Shown here: positions 42,161 to 52,040 of the stretch, in pieces
Layout: each line of letters opens with the position of its first letter
How positions within the stretch are numbered: position 1 is the first letter of the stretch
From: an uncultured Sutterella sp.
Lineage (GTDB): Bacteria > Pseudomonadota > Gammaproteobacteria > Burkholderiales > Burkholderiaceae_F
DNA length: 64,000 nucleotides
NCBI GenBank assembly: GCA_900544335.1
Contig: UQUS01000002.1
Span: 16,952-80,951, forward strand
Reading direction: 5' to 3'
Made by a program: the position numbers and the translations under genes
The notes under the pieces: generated by a model
What the model was told of the DNA's origin: nothing
The model's input: the letters and a program-made list of their open reading frames with translations, nothing else
Database searches by the model: none

Positions 42161-43960
42161 ATGCGTACGAACTATTGTGGCCTGATTGATGAGAAGTACA
42201 TCGGCCAAACTGTCACCCTGTACGGGTGGGCTCATCGCCGCCGTGACCACGGCGGTGTAATTTTTATCGACCTGCGTGACCGCGAGGGTATTTTGCAGGT
42301 GGTTTGCGATCCGGACTGCCCGGACGTTTTCGCCACAGCCGAAAAGATTCGCAATGAGTACTGCTTAAAGTTAAGCGGCATCGTGCGTGCGCGTCCGGAA
42401 GGGACAAAAAACGAAGCCCTGATTTCCGGCGGTGTCGAAGTTTTATGCAAGAGCCTTGAGATTCTCAACCCGTCTCTTACGCCTCCGTTCCAACTCGATG
42501 ACGACACCGTCAGCGAAACGGCCCGTCTGACCTATCGTGTTCTCGATTTGCGTCGCCCGCAGATGCAGCACAACTTGAAGTTGCGCTTTAAGGTCACGCA
42601 AGCCGTGCGCCACTTCCTGGACGAAGAAGGCTTTATCGATATTGAAACACCGGTTCTGACGAAATCCACCCCCGAAGGTGCTCGTGACTATCTGGTCCCG
42701 TCGCGTGTTCAAGACGGCATGTTCTTTGCTCTGCCGCAATCACCGCAGCTATTTAAGCAGCTTTTGATGGTGGCCGGCTTTGACCGTTACTACCAGATTG
42801 TCAAGTGCTTCCGCGACGAAGACCTTCGTGCCGATCGTCAACCCGAATTCACGCAAATCGATTGCGAAACGAGTTTTCTCGATGAAAAACATATTCGCGA
42901 ACTGTTCGAGAGAATGATTCGGACAGTCTTCAAGAAGGTTTTAAACGTGGATTTGGTTCCCGAAGGCGAGCGCTTCCGCGTCATGGAATACACCGAAGCG
43001 ATGTCGCGTTTCGGATCCGACAAGCCCGACTTGCGCGTCAAACTCGAACTCAAAGAAGTGACCGATATCGTCAAGGATTCGGCCTTTAAGGTCTTTAGTT
43101 CCGTCTCGCAGCTGCATAACGGGAAAGTCGTTGTCTTGCGCGTGCCCGGCGCTTGCTCCATGCCGCGTTCGGAAATCGACGGCTACACGGAATTTGTGAA
43201 GATTTACGGTGCCAAGGGTCTGGCCTACATCAAGGTCAATGACAAGGCCAAGGGTCGCGACGGTCTGCAAAGCCCGATTGTTAAGAACCTTTCCGATGAC
43301 ATCCTTGCCAAGCTCTTGGAAGTGACCGGAGCCCAAGACAGCGATATCCTCTTTTTCGGCGCCGACAAGGCCAAGGTTGTTTACGACAGTCTCGGTGCCT
43401 TGCGTCTTAAGATCGGCCTCGGCGAGTTCGGTCGCAAGAACGGATTGTTTGAAGAAGGCTGGAAGCCCTTGTGGATTGTCGACTTCCCGATGTTCGAGTA
43501 CTCGGAAGAAGAAGGTCGTTGGATGGCCTGCCACCATCCGTTTACCGCCCCGCATGACGAGGATGTCGATAAGCTCGAAACCGATCCGGAACACTGCTAT
43601 GCCAAGGCCTACGATATGGTCTTGAACGGCTGGGAAATCGGCGGCGGCTCCGTGCGTATCCATCGTGCCGACGTGCAAAGCAAGGTTTTCTCGGCTTTGA
43701 GAATCGGTCCGGAAGAAGCGCGTCTGAAGTTCGGGTTCCTGCTCGATGCCCTGCAGTACGGTGCTCCTCCGCACGGCGGTATCGCGTTCGGTCTCGATCG
43801 CATCGTGACGATGATGACCGGGGCTCCGTCCATTCGCGATGTGATTGCCTTCCCCAAGACCCAGCGTGCGCAGTGCCTCTTGACCGGCGCTCCGAGCCCT
43901 GTGGATGAAAAACAGTTGCGTGAACTGCATATCCGTTTGCGTAACGAACCGAAGGCCTAA
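42161..43960 (+). CDS. aspS: Aspartate-tRNA ligase
   Basis: 599 residues, class IIb synthetase with N-terminal OB-fold anticodon-binding domain (VTLYGWAHRRRDHGGVIFID). Motif 2 FRDEDLRADRQPEFTQID and motif 3 GIAFGLDRIV are intact, as is the GAD insertion region (GADKAKV). The AAGGAG site precedes the ATG. Whether it is discriminating or also charges tRNA-Asn (with gatCAB) cannot be told here. Confidence 0.97.
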   Translation: MRTNYCGLIDEKYIGQTVTLYGWAHRRRDHGGVIFIDLRDREGILQVVCDPDCPDVFATAEKIRNEYCLKLSGIVRARPEGTKNEALISGGVEVLCKSLEILNPSLTPPFQLDDDTVSETARLTYRVLDLRRPQMQHNLKLRFKVTQAVRHFLDEEGFIDIETPVLTKSTPEGARDYLVPSRVQDGMFFALPQSPQLFKQLLMVAGFDRYYQIVKCFRDEDLRADRQPEFTQIDCETSFLDEKHIRELFERMIRTVFKKVLNVDLVPEGERFRVMEYTEAMSRFGSDKPDLRVKLELKEVTDIVKDSAFKVFSSVSQLHNGKVVVLRVPGACSMPRSEIDGYTEFVKIYGAKGLAYIKVNDKAKGRDGLQSPIVKNLSDDILAKLLEVTGAQDSDILFFGADKAKVVYDSLGALRLKIGLGEFGRKNGLFEEGWKPLWIVDFPMFEYSEEEGRWMACHHPFTAPHDEDVDKLETDPEHCYAKAYDMVLNGWEIGGGSVRIHRADVQSKVFSALRIGPEEARLKFGFLLDALQYGAPPHGGIAFGLDRIVTMMTGAPSIRDVIAFPKTQRAQCLLTGAPSPVDEKQLRELHIRLRNEPKA

Positions 43961-43985
43961 ACCGACGGGTTTTTGCGTAAAGTAA

Positions 43986-44011
43986 GCCGCGGGCCTTCCC
44001 GCGGCTTTTTT
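43986..44011 (+). terminator. Terminator after aspS
   Basis: GCCGCGGG (43986-43993) pairs with CCCGCGGC (43998-44005), loop CCTT, then six T. The next gene begins five bases later, so its promoter is read-through or within aspS. Confidence 0.9.
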
Positions 44012-44015
44012 GACC

Positions 44016-44936
44016 ATGAAAGCGCATCTTTGCAATCTGTGTCCGCGTCGATGCAATACGGACCGAGACACTCCGGAAGGCCTTAAAAGAGCCTTGTGTC
44101 GGAGCTCCTGGGCCCCGAAGGTGGCTCTTGTGAGCCTACATGCGTGGGAAGAGCCGTGCCTAAGTGGGAAAACCGGAGCCGGAACCGTCTTTTTCTCCCA
44201 CTGCAATATGCGCTGCTGCTTTTGTCAAAACTACGAAATCAGTCAAGAGGGAAAAGGGCTTACCGTCAGCCCCGACCGGCTGCGAGATATCTTCCTTGAG
44301 CAGCAAGAGCGCCAAGCGACGTGTTTGGAACTTGTGACGCCTTCGCAGTATGCCGAGAGCCTCCTCCCGGCGCTTACCGAGGCTAAAAAAGCAGGTCTTA
44401 CCATTCCGGTTGTCTACAACACCAACGGCTATGACCTGCCGGAGACCCTAAAACGCTTTGACGGACTTGTCGATGTTTTTATGCCCGATTTAAAGTACTT
44501 TGATTCTCGATACGGGGCCAAATACTCGGGCGTTCCCGACTACTTTGATGTGGCAAGCCTGGCGATTCGAACTATGTTTCAGGTGGTCGGCCCGGTTCAA
44601 AAAAACCGAGAGGGCCTGATGACGCGCGGCGTTCTGATTCGACACTTGGTGCTTCCGTGGCTTTGGCGCGACAGTTGCCGGTGTTTGGACTGGATCAATC
44701 AGACCTTCGGGGATGCCGTCATCGTCTCCGTCATGAATCAGTACATGCCGCTTTTTAAGGCCGCTCGGCACCCGGAAATCAATCGCCCGCTGACGACTCT
44801 GGAATACCAACGCGTCATCAAGCACGCCGAAAAACTCGGTATGACCCAAGTCTATATTCAGGTCGGGAAAACAAATTCTGATATATTCATTCCGATTTTT
44901 GACGGAAGTCATGTTTTGACCCCGCACGAAAACTGA
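44016..44936 (+). CDS. Radical SAM protein, pyruvate formate-lyase activase-like
   Basis: 306 residues from the ATG at 44016. CX3CX2C cluster motif CNMRCCFC (Cys63, Cys67, Cys70) binds the 4Fe-4S, and an N-terminal CNLCPRRC suggests an auxiliary metal site. Resembles the YgeQ/AmmeMemoRadiSam-like PflA-related family rather than true PflA. It starts immediately downstream of the aspS terminator. Substrate unknown. Confidence 0.82.
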   Translation: MKAHLCNLCPRRCNTDRDTPEGLKRALCRSSWAPKVALVSLHAWEEPCLSGKTGAGTVFFSHCNMRCCFCQNYEISQEGKGLTVSPDRLRDIFLEQQERQATCLELVTPSQYAESLLPALTEAKKAGLTIPVVYNTNGYDLPETLKRFDGLVDVFMPDLKYFDSRYGAKYSGVPDYFDVASLAIRTMFQVVGPVQKNREGLMTRGVLIRHLVLPWLWRDSCRCLDWINQTFGDAVIVSVMNQYMPLFKAARHPEINRPLTTLEYQRVIKHAEKLGMTQVYIQVGKTNSDIFIPIFDGSHVLTPHEN

Positions 44937-44987
44937 CGCTAACGCCCGTACGATATAGACTTATCAGGCACTATCGAGGATATTCCT

Positions 44988-45395
44988 ATGGCGCTTGTCA
45001 CTCTCAAACAGCACAAAGCAGTCGCCGCACGGCTTCGAGCCGAGCGCGAGCGTTTGGGTTTTACGGAAAAGCAGATTGCGCAACTGATCGGAATTCCGAT
45101 TGAGCAATACCAGAAAGTCGAAGACGGTCTGGTCGATCCGGGACTATTTTGTATGGCGCGCCTGACGGCCTGCGGATTTGATGCCAACTACATCATCACG
45201 AACGAACGGTTAAGACCCCTACAGGAAGAAAGCGATTTGTTGCGGCGTTTTCGGGAGCTTTCCAACAAAGGAAAGAGTTCGATTTTTATGACGCTCGATG
45301 CCTTGGAACGTTTGGCACCGAATTTGCAATCGAACATCCGGAAAAACATTCGGTCCAATCTCAATGCCATTAAGGGCAAACTCAAAATTGACTGA
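44988..45395 (+). CDS. Helix-turn-helix (XRE-type) regulator
   Basis: 135 residues with a Cro/CI-like HTH at about 15-60 (TEKQIAQLIGIPIEQYQKVEDG). The C-terminal half is basic and without a ligand domain. GAGG lies upstream. Its position between a radical SAM gene and AsmA gives no clear target; autoregulation is possible. Not associated with a toxin partner. Confidence 0.8.
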   Translation: MALVTLKQHKAVAARLRAERERLGFTEKQIAQLIGIPIEQYQKVEDGLVDPGLFCMARLTACGFDANYIITNERLRPLQEESDLLRRFRELSNKGKSSIFMTLDALERLAPNLQSNIRKNIRSNLNAIKGKLKID

Positions 45396-45409
45396 CCGGG
45401 GCTACCGCT

Positions 45410-47590
45410 ATGGCGTTTGGTTTTCACTTCAAGACACCGCACCTGGGCATTCGGGAGCGTTTGTCCTTTTTTCGGACGAAGACAACCTCGTTTTTCACAA
45501 GCCCGTTTCGCCGCTTTCGGGCGTGGCGAGGTGAAAAAACCGCACCGCGCCGTGATTTTTCCGAAAGCCGCTTCGGCCGCTTTATCAGCGGCACCGGACG
45601 CGTGGTGCGTCGCATCACACAAGTTTTTTTCGTTTCGGTGTGCGTAGGGGTCGTCGCCTTAGGCATCGGCGTCGGTGCTCTTTACTACTTCGTGACGCCG
45701 CAAACGGCACAAGACGCCTTAAGTCGCTTGGCCCAAGAGTCCCTCGATGCTCGGGTGACGCTGTCGGGACCGGTCTCGTTAAAGCGACTTCCCGACCTTG
45801 TCGTTGAATTTCCGAAACTGCAACTGACGCGGTTAGACGGCACCGAGGTTCTTGCCGACATCGATTCGATTCAGGCTCACCTCTCGCTTTGGTCTCTTCC
45901 CTTAGGTGTCATGCGCGTGCAAGACCTGACGATAAACGGCTTAAAAACCCGTCTATCGCAAGACGCCTTTATCGGGGACGATGCGTTCAAAAACGCCTTC
46001 GGGGCAACGCGCTTTCCGGACGGTCTTCGCATTAAAAACGTTTCTCTTAAAAATTCTTCCGTCCGCGTTCTGGCAACAGGTGACGCTCCGACACTTCTTT
46101 TCGACCAATTGAACCTGACGCTCGGAGGTCTTTCGCCAGAAATGGAAACGCCGCTTGAAGCAAGTTTCCACGTTAGCGAGGCCATCGACGGGCAAGGCAC
46201 GCCCTCCCCGATCGGGACATTCAGTCTTAAAACATCGCTTCAATTTTCCGCCTCCGCAAGTGCTGTGACGCTCCGAGACCTTGCGGCAAGCGGCACATTG
46301 GCCGGATCTGCCGGCGAAAACATCGTTCTTTGCTCGGCAAAACGCCTGAATTGGACGCCCTCGCAGGCAAGCGGCCTGGCACTGAAAGCCTCGATTTCAT
46401 CTTCCGACCCAACGCGTGGGGAAGTCACACTCGATGTGGCCGACTTTCTCGCCGATGCTTTACAACTTGCCACACCGGAAATCAAACTTTCCTATCGAAA
46501 GGACTTGGAAAGCGCTCAAGCCGACCTGACGCTTTCGGCCGGCATTAACGTCAACTATGAGACAAACGCCATTGATGTGACCAACATTTCGGGCTCGGCC
46601 TCGATTCCGAGTCTCGGAACGACGCAAGCGCCTTTGACGGCAACCGTCAAGGGCAAGGCCTCCGGGAGCACCGCCGAGGAACGCCTCGTTTTGGATTTGG
46701 TCGGTGCCGTCGGTCCTTCGGCCTTTACCTACGAAGGAAGTGCCGAGTGGGACGGCTTTCCGCGGTTAGCCGGCACGATTCGGGTGGCCGACGTGAACCT
46801 TGAGAGCCTACCGGACATTTCGGATGCTTCGTGGCTCAATTCCGCAGACTTTACCGGTGAAATTCGTATCGGGAAGCTGCGTTTGTCGTCTCTGACGGCC
46901 GAACAATTGACGGCCAAACTCCAATTAATCGACGGCACGCTTAGCGTCACGGATGCCGTTTTCAACGTAGCCGGCGGGCGCATTGAAAGCACCGCCCGAC
47001 TTTCGGACGATGCCAAGTGGTCCTGGAACGCAGCAAGTGAAGAATGCTCCGTCGAGGGTCTTTTGGCCGCAAGTGCCGATTCGGCACCGATGACAGGAAC
47101 ATTGATTGCACAACTCACTCTTTCGGGGCACGGCACCGACCCGGAGGCGTTTACCGGAAGCGGCAAAGTCCGAATTCTTCAAGGTCAGGTGCGCGGCATT
47201 GACATTTCGCAAGGTCGTACCCGCACGCCGAACAACCCCGAAGAACGGCTTGCCACGGATTTTGATGAAATCACCGGAGACATTTCCGTTTCCGGTCAAA
47301 CGCTTTCCGTGGCCAATCTCGTTGCGCGCAACGCCTCAAGTCGCCTGTCCGGGTCCCTGACCGTTCAACTCACGGAAAAAACGCTTTCGGGAACGGCGCA
47401 AGTCCTGAGAGCCCCCGGGGCACAAGTTACACCCGGGCTCTTAACGGTCGGCGTCACGGGCTCTGTTGCGCAGCCCGTTTGGACCATTGCGTCGCCCGAC
47501 CAAATTAAAGACGAGAAGACACCGGTGAGCGAAAGCCTGACTAAGCGCCTTCGCCTTTGGAAAAACATCCGGGATTTCTTTAAGTTTTAG
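45410..47590 (+). CDS. AsmA family envelope protein
   Basis: 726 residues. One N-terminal membrane helix (about 77-98, VCVGVVALGIGVGALYYFV), AsmA N-terminal region (LPDLVVEFPKL, repeated beta bridges) and the C-terminal AsmA_2 domain (GTLIAQLTLSGHGTDPEAFT, KVRILQGQVRGIDISQ). Members form periplasmic bridges for phospholipid transport. Short gap (14 bases) after the HTH gene suggests an operon. Converges with the next gene. Confidence 0.88.
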   Translation: MAFGFHFKTPHLGIRERLSFFRTKTTSFFTSPFRRFRAWRGEKTAPRRDFSESRFGRFISGTGRVVRRITQVFFVSVCVGVVALGIGVGALYYFVTPQTAQDALSRLAQESLDARVTLSGPVSLKRLPDLVVEFPKLQLTRLDGTEVLADIDSIQAHLSLWSLPLGVMRVQDLTINGLKTRLSQDAFIGDDAFKNAFGATRFPDGLRIKNVSLKNSSVRVLATGDAPTLLFDQLNLTLGGLSPEMETPLEASFHVSEAIDGQGTPSPIGTFSLKTSLQFSASASAVTLRDLAASGTLAGSAGENIVLCSAKRLNWTPSQASGLALKASISSSDPTRGEVTLDVADFLADALQLATPEIKLSYRKDLESAQADLTLSAGINVNYETNAIDVTNISGSASIPSLGTTQAPLTATVKGKASGSTAEERLVLDLVGAVGPSAFTYEGSAEWDGFPRLAGTIRVADVNLESLPDISDASWLNSADFTGEIRIGKLRLSSLTAEQLTAKLQLIDGTLSVTDAVFNVAGGRIESTARLSDDAKWSWNAASEECSVEGLLAASADSAPMTGTLIAQLTLSGHGTDPEAFTGSGKVRILQGQVRGIDISQGRTRTPNNPEERLATDFDEITGDISVSGQTLSVANLVARNASSRLSGSLTVQLTEKTLSGTAQVLRAPGAQVTPGLLTVGVTGSVAQPVWTIASPDQIKDEKTPVSESLTKRLRLWKNIRDFFKF

Positions 47591-47973
47591 GACCGATGTG
47601 AGATTTCATCGACAATCACGGCATCTTCCACTTCCGTGACACGCTTAACACCGACGCGTGCGCGTTTACCCTGCGGTGTTTGGCGCTCTCGCGCATCAAA
47701 GGACGCTTGCTCCTGACTTTCGCGCTCGGCTTGTTCCTCAAACCTTTCGGCCTGTTTCATTTGAGCATTGAGTTCCTCTTGCATCCGTTTGAACGGATCT
47801 CCGTGCCGCCAACGCCAGTAAATTCCGTACAGCGAAAGTCCGGCAATCACTGCCAAAAAGACGAGAAACAGACCGCCGATAATCGGCAACAAAAGGATGC
47901 CGATGAAAATAATCACGGCAATTGCCGCAATCGTAACCAGCGGATTGACTCCGCGACCGTTGATAAAAATCAT
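47587..47973 (-). CDS. Small inner-membrane protein with a coiled acidic-basic tail
   Basis: 128 residues: two adjacent hydrophobic segments (VTIAAIAVIIFIGILLLP and GGLFLVFLAVIAGLSLYGI) then WRWRHGDPF and a Gln/Glu/Arg-rich coiled tail. No family recognised. Overlaps the AsmA stop by four bases from the other strand, and may have its own promoter near 48000. Confidence 0.65.
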   Translation of the reverse strand: MIFINGRGVNPLVTIAAIAVIIFIGILLLPIIGGLFLVFLAVIAGLSLYGIYWRWRHGDPFKRMQEELNAQMKQAERFEEQAERESQEQASFDARERQTPQGKRARVGVKRVTEVEDAVIVDEISHRS

Positions 47974-48102
47974 TTTTTCAAATCCGATTTACCGTTTTCG
48001 CCGAATCCGGAATGCCGATTCGAACGTTCGGCTAGATTGTAGCGGCGAATAATCTTGCGATGTGTAAGCAATGTTTAGCAAATTATGGGAAAATTGCGCC
48101 CC

Positions 48103-48918
48103 ATGTCTGAAATTTTGAGAAAAAACATGCCTAATTGCCTCCCTGACGTTCAGAGTCTTGAAGACGAACGTCACATCGACATTGACCGTGTCGGTATTAA
48201 GGGGCTGACTTTCCCGATGTCCGTTGCCTGCGAAAGCGGCAAGCAGCCGACCATCGCCCGCGTCACGATGTGCGTTGCTTTAGGCGCCGAGCATCGCGGG
48301 ACCCATATGTCGCGGTACGTCTCCTTGTTGTCGGAAAACAAAGAGCCGCTTAGCGTTACGATGATTCGGCATCTTTTGGAAAAGATGCTCACGCTTTTAA
48401 GTTCCGATAGCGGCTACATTTCGATTCACTGCCCGTTCTTTGTGAACAAGAAAAGCCCCGTTTCCGGTCTTCGTTCCCTCATGAACTACGAAGTGGGTTT
48501 TACGGCGGAACGAAAAGGCGGTCAAACACGCGTTATTCAGGAAATTCAAGCCCCGGTTACGAGCCTTTGCCCCTGCAGCAAAGAAATCAGCCAGTACGGC
48601 GCTCACAATCAGCGTTCGCACATTACGATTGCCGCCGAGCTTGACGGAGATCTTTCCTTAGAGGAACAAATTCGGATTGCCGAGTCTGGCGCTTCCTGCG
48701 AACTTTGGAGTCGCCTCAAGCGTAGCGATGAAAAATTTGTAACCGAGTATGCCTACGAACACCCCAAGTTCGTCGAAGATGCCGTACGCGATGTAGCCGG
48801 AAAACTCAATGCCGACAAGCGCATTCTGGCCTACCGCGTTGAGGTGGAAAACTTCGAATCGATTCACAATCACTCCGCCTACGCCATGCTCGAACGCGAC
48901 AAGCGCCGACGCGCCTGA
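48103..48918 (+). CDS. folE2: GTP cyclohydrolase FolE2 (type IB)
   Basis: First step of folate synthesis, metal-flexible alternative to FolE. 271 residues from the ATG at 48103. HRGTHMSR (65-72) and SLCPCSKEIS with the active-site Cys (about 156) are present, as is VENFESIHNHSAY near the end. No convincing Zur box upstream by eye. No FolE1 gene in the window. Confidence 0.95.
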   Translation: MSEILRKNMPNCLPDVQSLEDERHIDIDRVGIKGLTFPMSVACESGKQPTIARVTMCVALGAEHRGTHMSRYVSLLSENKEPLSVTMIRHLLEKMLTLLSSDSGYISIHCPFFVNKKSPVSGLRSLMNYEVGFTAERKGGQTRVIQEIQAPVTSLCPCSKEISQYGAHNQRSHITIAAELDGDLSLEEQIRIAESGASCELWSRLKRSDEKFVTEYAYEHPKFVEDAVRDVAGKLNADKRILAYRVEVENFESIHNHSAYAMLERDKRRRA

Positions 48919-48948
48919 CCGCGAGGATTTGTTAAGGAAAACCGAACG

Positions 48949-48978
48949 AAAAGCCGGAGCCTTTGGTACCGGCTTTTT
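48949..48978 (+). terminator. Terminator after folE2
   Basis: AAAAGCCGG (48949-48957) pairs with CCGGCTTTT, loop 11 bases, followed by T. Confidence 0.85.
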
Positions 48979-49085
48979 GCACTTTCGCCGAACAGGCGAC
49001 TGAAACGGCGCTACTGCGGTTTTCCGTAGTTTGCTACAGTTACGGACTACGAAATTCCTTTTTGGCTTGTCTCACGCATCTAACT

Positions 49086-50810
49086 ATGATTGAAAACGAA
49101 AACCTTGTCCGATTCATTACGCGAGCGCTTGATAGCATCGGCATCACCAATGTCCCGGTTCGCATCGAAAAACCCAAAGATCTTTCGCACGGGGATTTAG
49201 CCTGCACGGTTGCCATGCAATGCGCCCGAGCCTTAAAACGCAATCCGCGTGAGATTGCCGCGTCTCTTGTCGAAGCCATGAAAAAAGATCCGGAGTTCAC
49301 ACGCCTTTTAAGCGACGTGCAGATTGCCGGACCGGGTTTTATTAATTTCCGCTTAAATGCCGGCTCGAAGTTTGCCGTGATTGCCGACATTCTGACGAAA
49401 AAAGACGCTTACGGATCTAGCGATGCGTGCCGGGGAAAACGCGTTCTTTTGGAATACGTTTCAGCCAATCCCACGGGACCCTTACACTTAGGTCACGCCC
49501 GTCAAGGGGCTCTAGGCGATGTTCTTTCGCGCATTATGGCCACACAAGGGTACGGCGTCACGCGTGAGTTTTACTACAACGATGCCGGCGTGCAAATCGA
49601 CAACTTAACGCTCTCGGTTCAGGCTCGGGCCAAAGAACTTCAAGGCCTCGCGAAGCCTGAGGACTTTCCCGAAAACGGCTACCACGGTGACTATATTTTC
49701 GAGATTGCCCGCGATTACCTCAAAGGCATGCGTATCACGGCGCCCGATCAAACCGTCATTGAGAGCACGGGCGACATCAACGATACCCAAGCCGTTCGAC
49801 GTTACGCCGTAGCCTTTTTACGCAACGAACAAGATGCGGATTTAAAGGCGCTCGGCGTTGCTTTTGACAATTTTTATCTGGAAAGTTCGCTTTACACCGA
49901 AGGGCGTGTCGAAAGAGCTGTCAAGGCCATCATCGACTCGGGCTACACCTATGAGGCCGACGGGGCCCTTTGGCTTAAGACCACCGATCCGGCGTTTGCC
50001 GATTTTCACGATGACAAAGACCGCGTGATGCGCAAAAAAGACGGTCACTATACGTACTTTGTCCCTGATGTAGCCTATCACTTAACCAAATTCGAACGCG
50101 GCTTTGACCGGGCCATTAACATTCAGGGCTCCGATCACCACGGCACCGTGGCCCGCGTCAAAATCGGCTTGCAAGTGGCGGGACCTGCCTTCGGCATGGC
50201 CATCCCGAAGACCTTCCCCGAATACGTCCTTCATAAGATGCTTCTGGTCGTCAAAGACGGACAGGAAGTCAAGATGAGTAAACGCGCCGGCACCTACGTT
50301 ACGCTACGCGATATCGTCGACTGGGTCGGTCGCGATGCTGCGCGCTTTTTCCTCGTTTCAAGAAAGTCCGATGCGGAATTTGTCTTTGACGTGGATTTGG
50401 CCTTAAGTAAGAGCGAAGAAAACCCCGTTTATTACTTACAGTATGCCCATGCTCGCATCTGCTCGGTTCTTGCTCAGGCCAAAGAAAAGGGATTTGCCGT
50501 TCCGACTTTTGAGGAGGCTTCCGGTGCTGACTTCTCCGTTTTGCAAAGCGATGCCGCCGGAGCCCTGGCTCAGTGCCTTTCGGCCTACGGAAAGACCTTA
50601 AGCATTGCCGCGCGCGACCTGGCTCCTCACCTGGTGTGCGTGTACTTAAAAGAACTCGCTGCCTCCTTCCACGCTTTTTACAATGCCGAACGGATTCTGG
50701 TTGACGACGCACGGGAGCGCAATGCCCGCTTAGCGCTCCTCTTGGCGAGTCGACAAGTGCTGGCTAACGGGCTTGCTGTCCTCGGGATCAGTGCTCCGGA
50801 ACACATGTGA
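49086..50810 (+). CDS. argS: Arginine-tRNA ligase
   Basis: 574 residues from the ATG at 49086; the open frame upstream is not part of the family. Class I motifs SANPTGPLHLGHARQGALGD (HIGH-type) and the KMSKR loop (VKMSKRAGTYV). IENENLVRFI is the family N-terminus. C-terminal anticodon domain ends with RQVLANGLAVLGISAPEHM. Followed by the SPOR gene. Confidence 0.97.
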   Translation: MIENENLVRFITRALDSIGITNVPVRIEKPKDLSHGDLACTVAMQCARALKRNPREIAASLVEAMKKDPEFTRLLSDVQIAGPGFINFRLNAGSKFAVIADILTKKDAYGSSDACRGKRVLLEYVSANPTGPLHLGHARQGALGDVLSRIMATQGYGVTREFYYNDAGVQIDNLTLSVQARAKELQGLAKPEDFPENGYHGDYIFEIARDYLKGMRITAPDQTVIESTGDINDTQAVRRYAVAFLRNEQDADLKALGVAFDNFYLESSLYTEGRVERAVKAIIDSGYTYEADGALWLKTTDPAFADFHDDKDRVMRKKDGHYTYFVPDVAYHLTKFERGFDRAINIQGSDHHGTVARVKIGLQVAGPAFGMAIPKTFPEYVLHKMLLVVKDGQEVKMSKRAGTYVTLRDIVDWVGRDAARFFLVSRKSDAEFVFDVDLALSKSEENPVYYLQYAHARICSVLAQAKEKGFAVPTFEEASGADFSVLQSDAAGALAQCLSAYGKTLSIAARDLAPHLVCVYLKELAASFHAFYNAERILVDDARERNARLALLLASRQVLANGLAVLGISAPEHM

Positions 50811-50830
50811 ACCTTTTTTGGGAAACTCCG

Positions 50831-51358
50831 ATGAATCAAACGCGTGCCAATTTCAGCCTTAAAGCGCTTTTCTGGTCCTTCACACTCGGCGCTGTTTTCG
50901 CCTTCGCTGTGTCCGCAGGCGTTGCGCTGTGGATTACCAAGGCACCGATTCCCTTTGTCGCCAAGGTTCAACAGGGATCCAAACTCGTGGACATCACGAT
51001 GGACGGCAAACAGGACCCCAATCAGAACCTATATGCCGAAGGCCAGGGGGTGGAACTCAATACCGCCAAAGTGGCCACGGTTAAAGCCGGAGATGCGGCC
51101 GCCGAGGAAGACAGTGCCGTTCCCGTCAAATACTGGGTTCAGGCCGGTGCGTTCAGCCAAAACGTCGATGCCGAGAGTATGCGGGCTCGCATTGCCTTTA
51201 TCGGACTGGATGCCCAGATTGTTTACCGTAACGAGCGCGGACAACGTCTTTACCGCGTTCGCATCGGACCGTTTGAAACTCAAGAGCAAGCCGAAGAAAT
51301 TAAGCAGACCTTGGCGGACAATTCCATCAAAGGCGAACTTTTGCGCTTAAGAGACTAG
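50831..51358 (+). CDS. SPOR-domain cell division protein, FtsN-like
   Basis: 175 residues: cytosolic stub, one transmembrane helix (FTLGAVFAFAVSAGVALWI), a linker, and a C-terminal SPOR domain (about 100-175, YWVQAGAFSQNVDAESMRA, YRVRIGPFETQEQAEEIKQ) that binds denuded septal glycan. In Burkholderiales this gene lies between argS and dsbA. Start taken at 50831; an alternative GTG at 50807 overlaps argS. Confidence 0.85.
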   Translation: MNQTRANFSLKALFWSFTLGAVFAFAVSAGVALWITKAPIPFVAKVQQGSKLVDITMDGKQDPNQNLYAEGQGVELNTAKVATVKAGDAAAEEDSAVPVKYWVQAGAFSQNVDAESMRARIAFIGLDAQIVYRNERGQRLYRVRIGPFETQEQAEEIKQTLADNSIKGELLRLRD

Positions 51359-51365
51359 CAACACT

Positions 51366-52028
51366 ATGACTTCACGACGTGATCTTTTAGCCGGTGCGGC
51401 AACGATAGGTGTGACCTCTCCGGCCTTTTGTCTTGCAACCGAACCCAAGCCTTTTGTCGAGGGCAAGGACTTTATTCTTGTCGACCCGCCCGTCGAATAT
51501 CCGGCGCGTCCGATTCTCGTGCATGACTTTTTTGCCTACACTTGTCCGCACTGCTATCGGCTCGCGCCTTTCATGCACGAGTATGCCGAATCGATTGCAA
51601 CCGACCCCAATGTGCGCCTGATTCCCGTTCCCGTCGCTTGGGAAGAAAGCTTTGAGCTCTTCCCGAAGATTTACTACGCCTTTGAAGAACTCGGTCGATT
51701 ACAGGAACTTCACATGACGTTTTGGGAGTGGATGCTACAAGGTGAGCACCCCTGGAACACGGTTCAGGAAGCCCAGGTCGATATCGAAAAATGGGCCGGC
51801 GAGCACGGCATCGATGCGCCCCGCTGGAACGCAACGCTCGATAGTTTTATCGTCCGCAACAAAGTGCGTCAGGCCACCCAAATCTGGCAACAGTACAACA
51901 TTGACTCCACCCCGGTCATCGGAATTGCCGGGCGCTTTATCACCGCGCCCCACATGACAGGCTCGCGTCCGCGTGCCATCGAAGCCGTACGCATGCTTGT
52001 GGATCGCGTCAAAACCGAGGGTGTTTAA
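51366..52028 (+). CDS. dsbA: Thiol:disulfide interchange protein DsbA
   Basis: Periplasmic oxidant of protein thiols. 220 residues. CPHC active site (Cys60-Cys63) and cis-Pro region STPVIG. The N-terminus MTSRRDLLAGAATIG carries twin arginines before a hydrophobic stretch, like a Tat signal rather than a plain Sec signal. Eight bases after the SPOR gene. Confidence 0.93.
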   Translation: MTSRRDLLAGAATIGVTSPAFCLATEPKPFVEGKDFILVDPPVEYPARPILVHDFFAYTCPHCYRLAPFMHEYAESIATDPNVRLIPVPVAWEESFELFPKIYYAFEELGRLQELHMTFWEWMLQGEHPWNTVQEAQVDIEKWAGEHGIDAPRWNATLDSFIVRNKVRQATQIWQQYNIDSTPVIGIAGRFITAPHMTGSRPRAIEAVRMLVDRVKTEGV

Positions 52029-52040
52029 GGGAGACAAATC

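Noticed and set aside
42941..44206. 421-codon reverse frame opposite aspS
   Set aside because: Fully antisense to aspS and a radical SAM gene with strong families; no ribosome site or family features.
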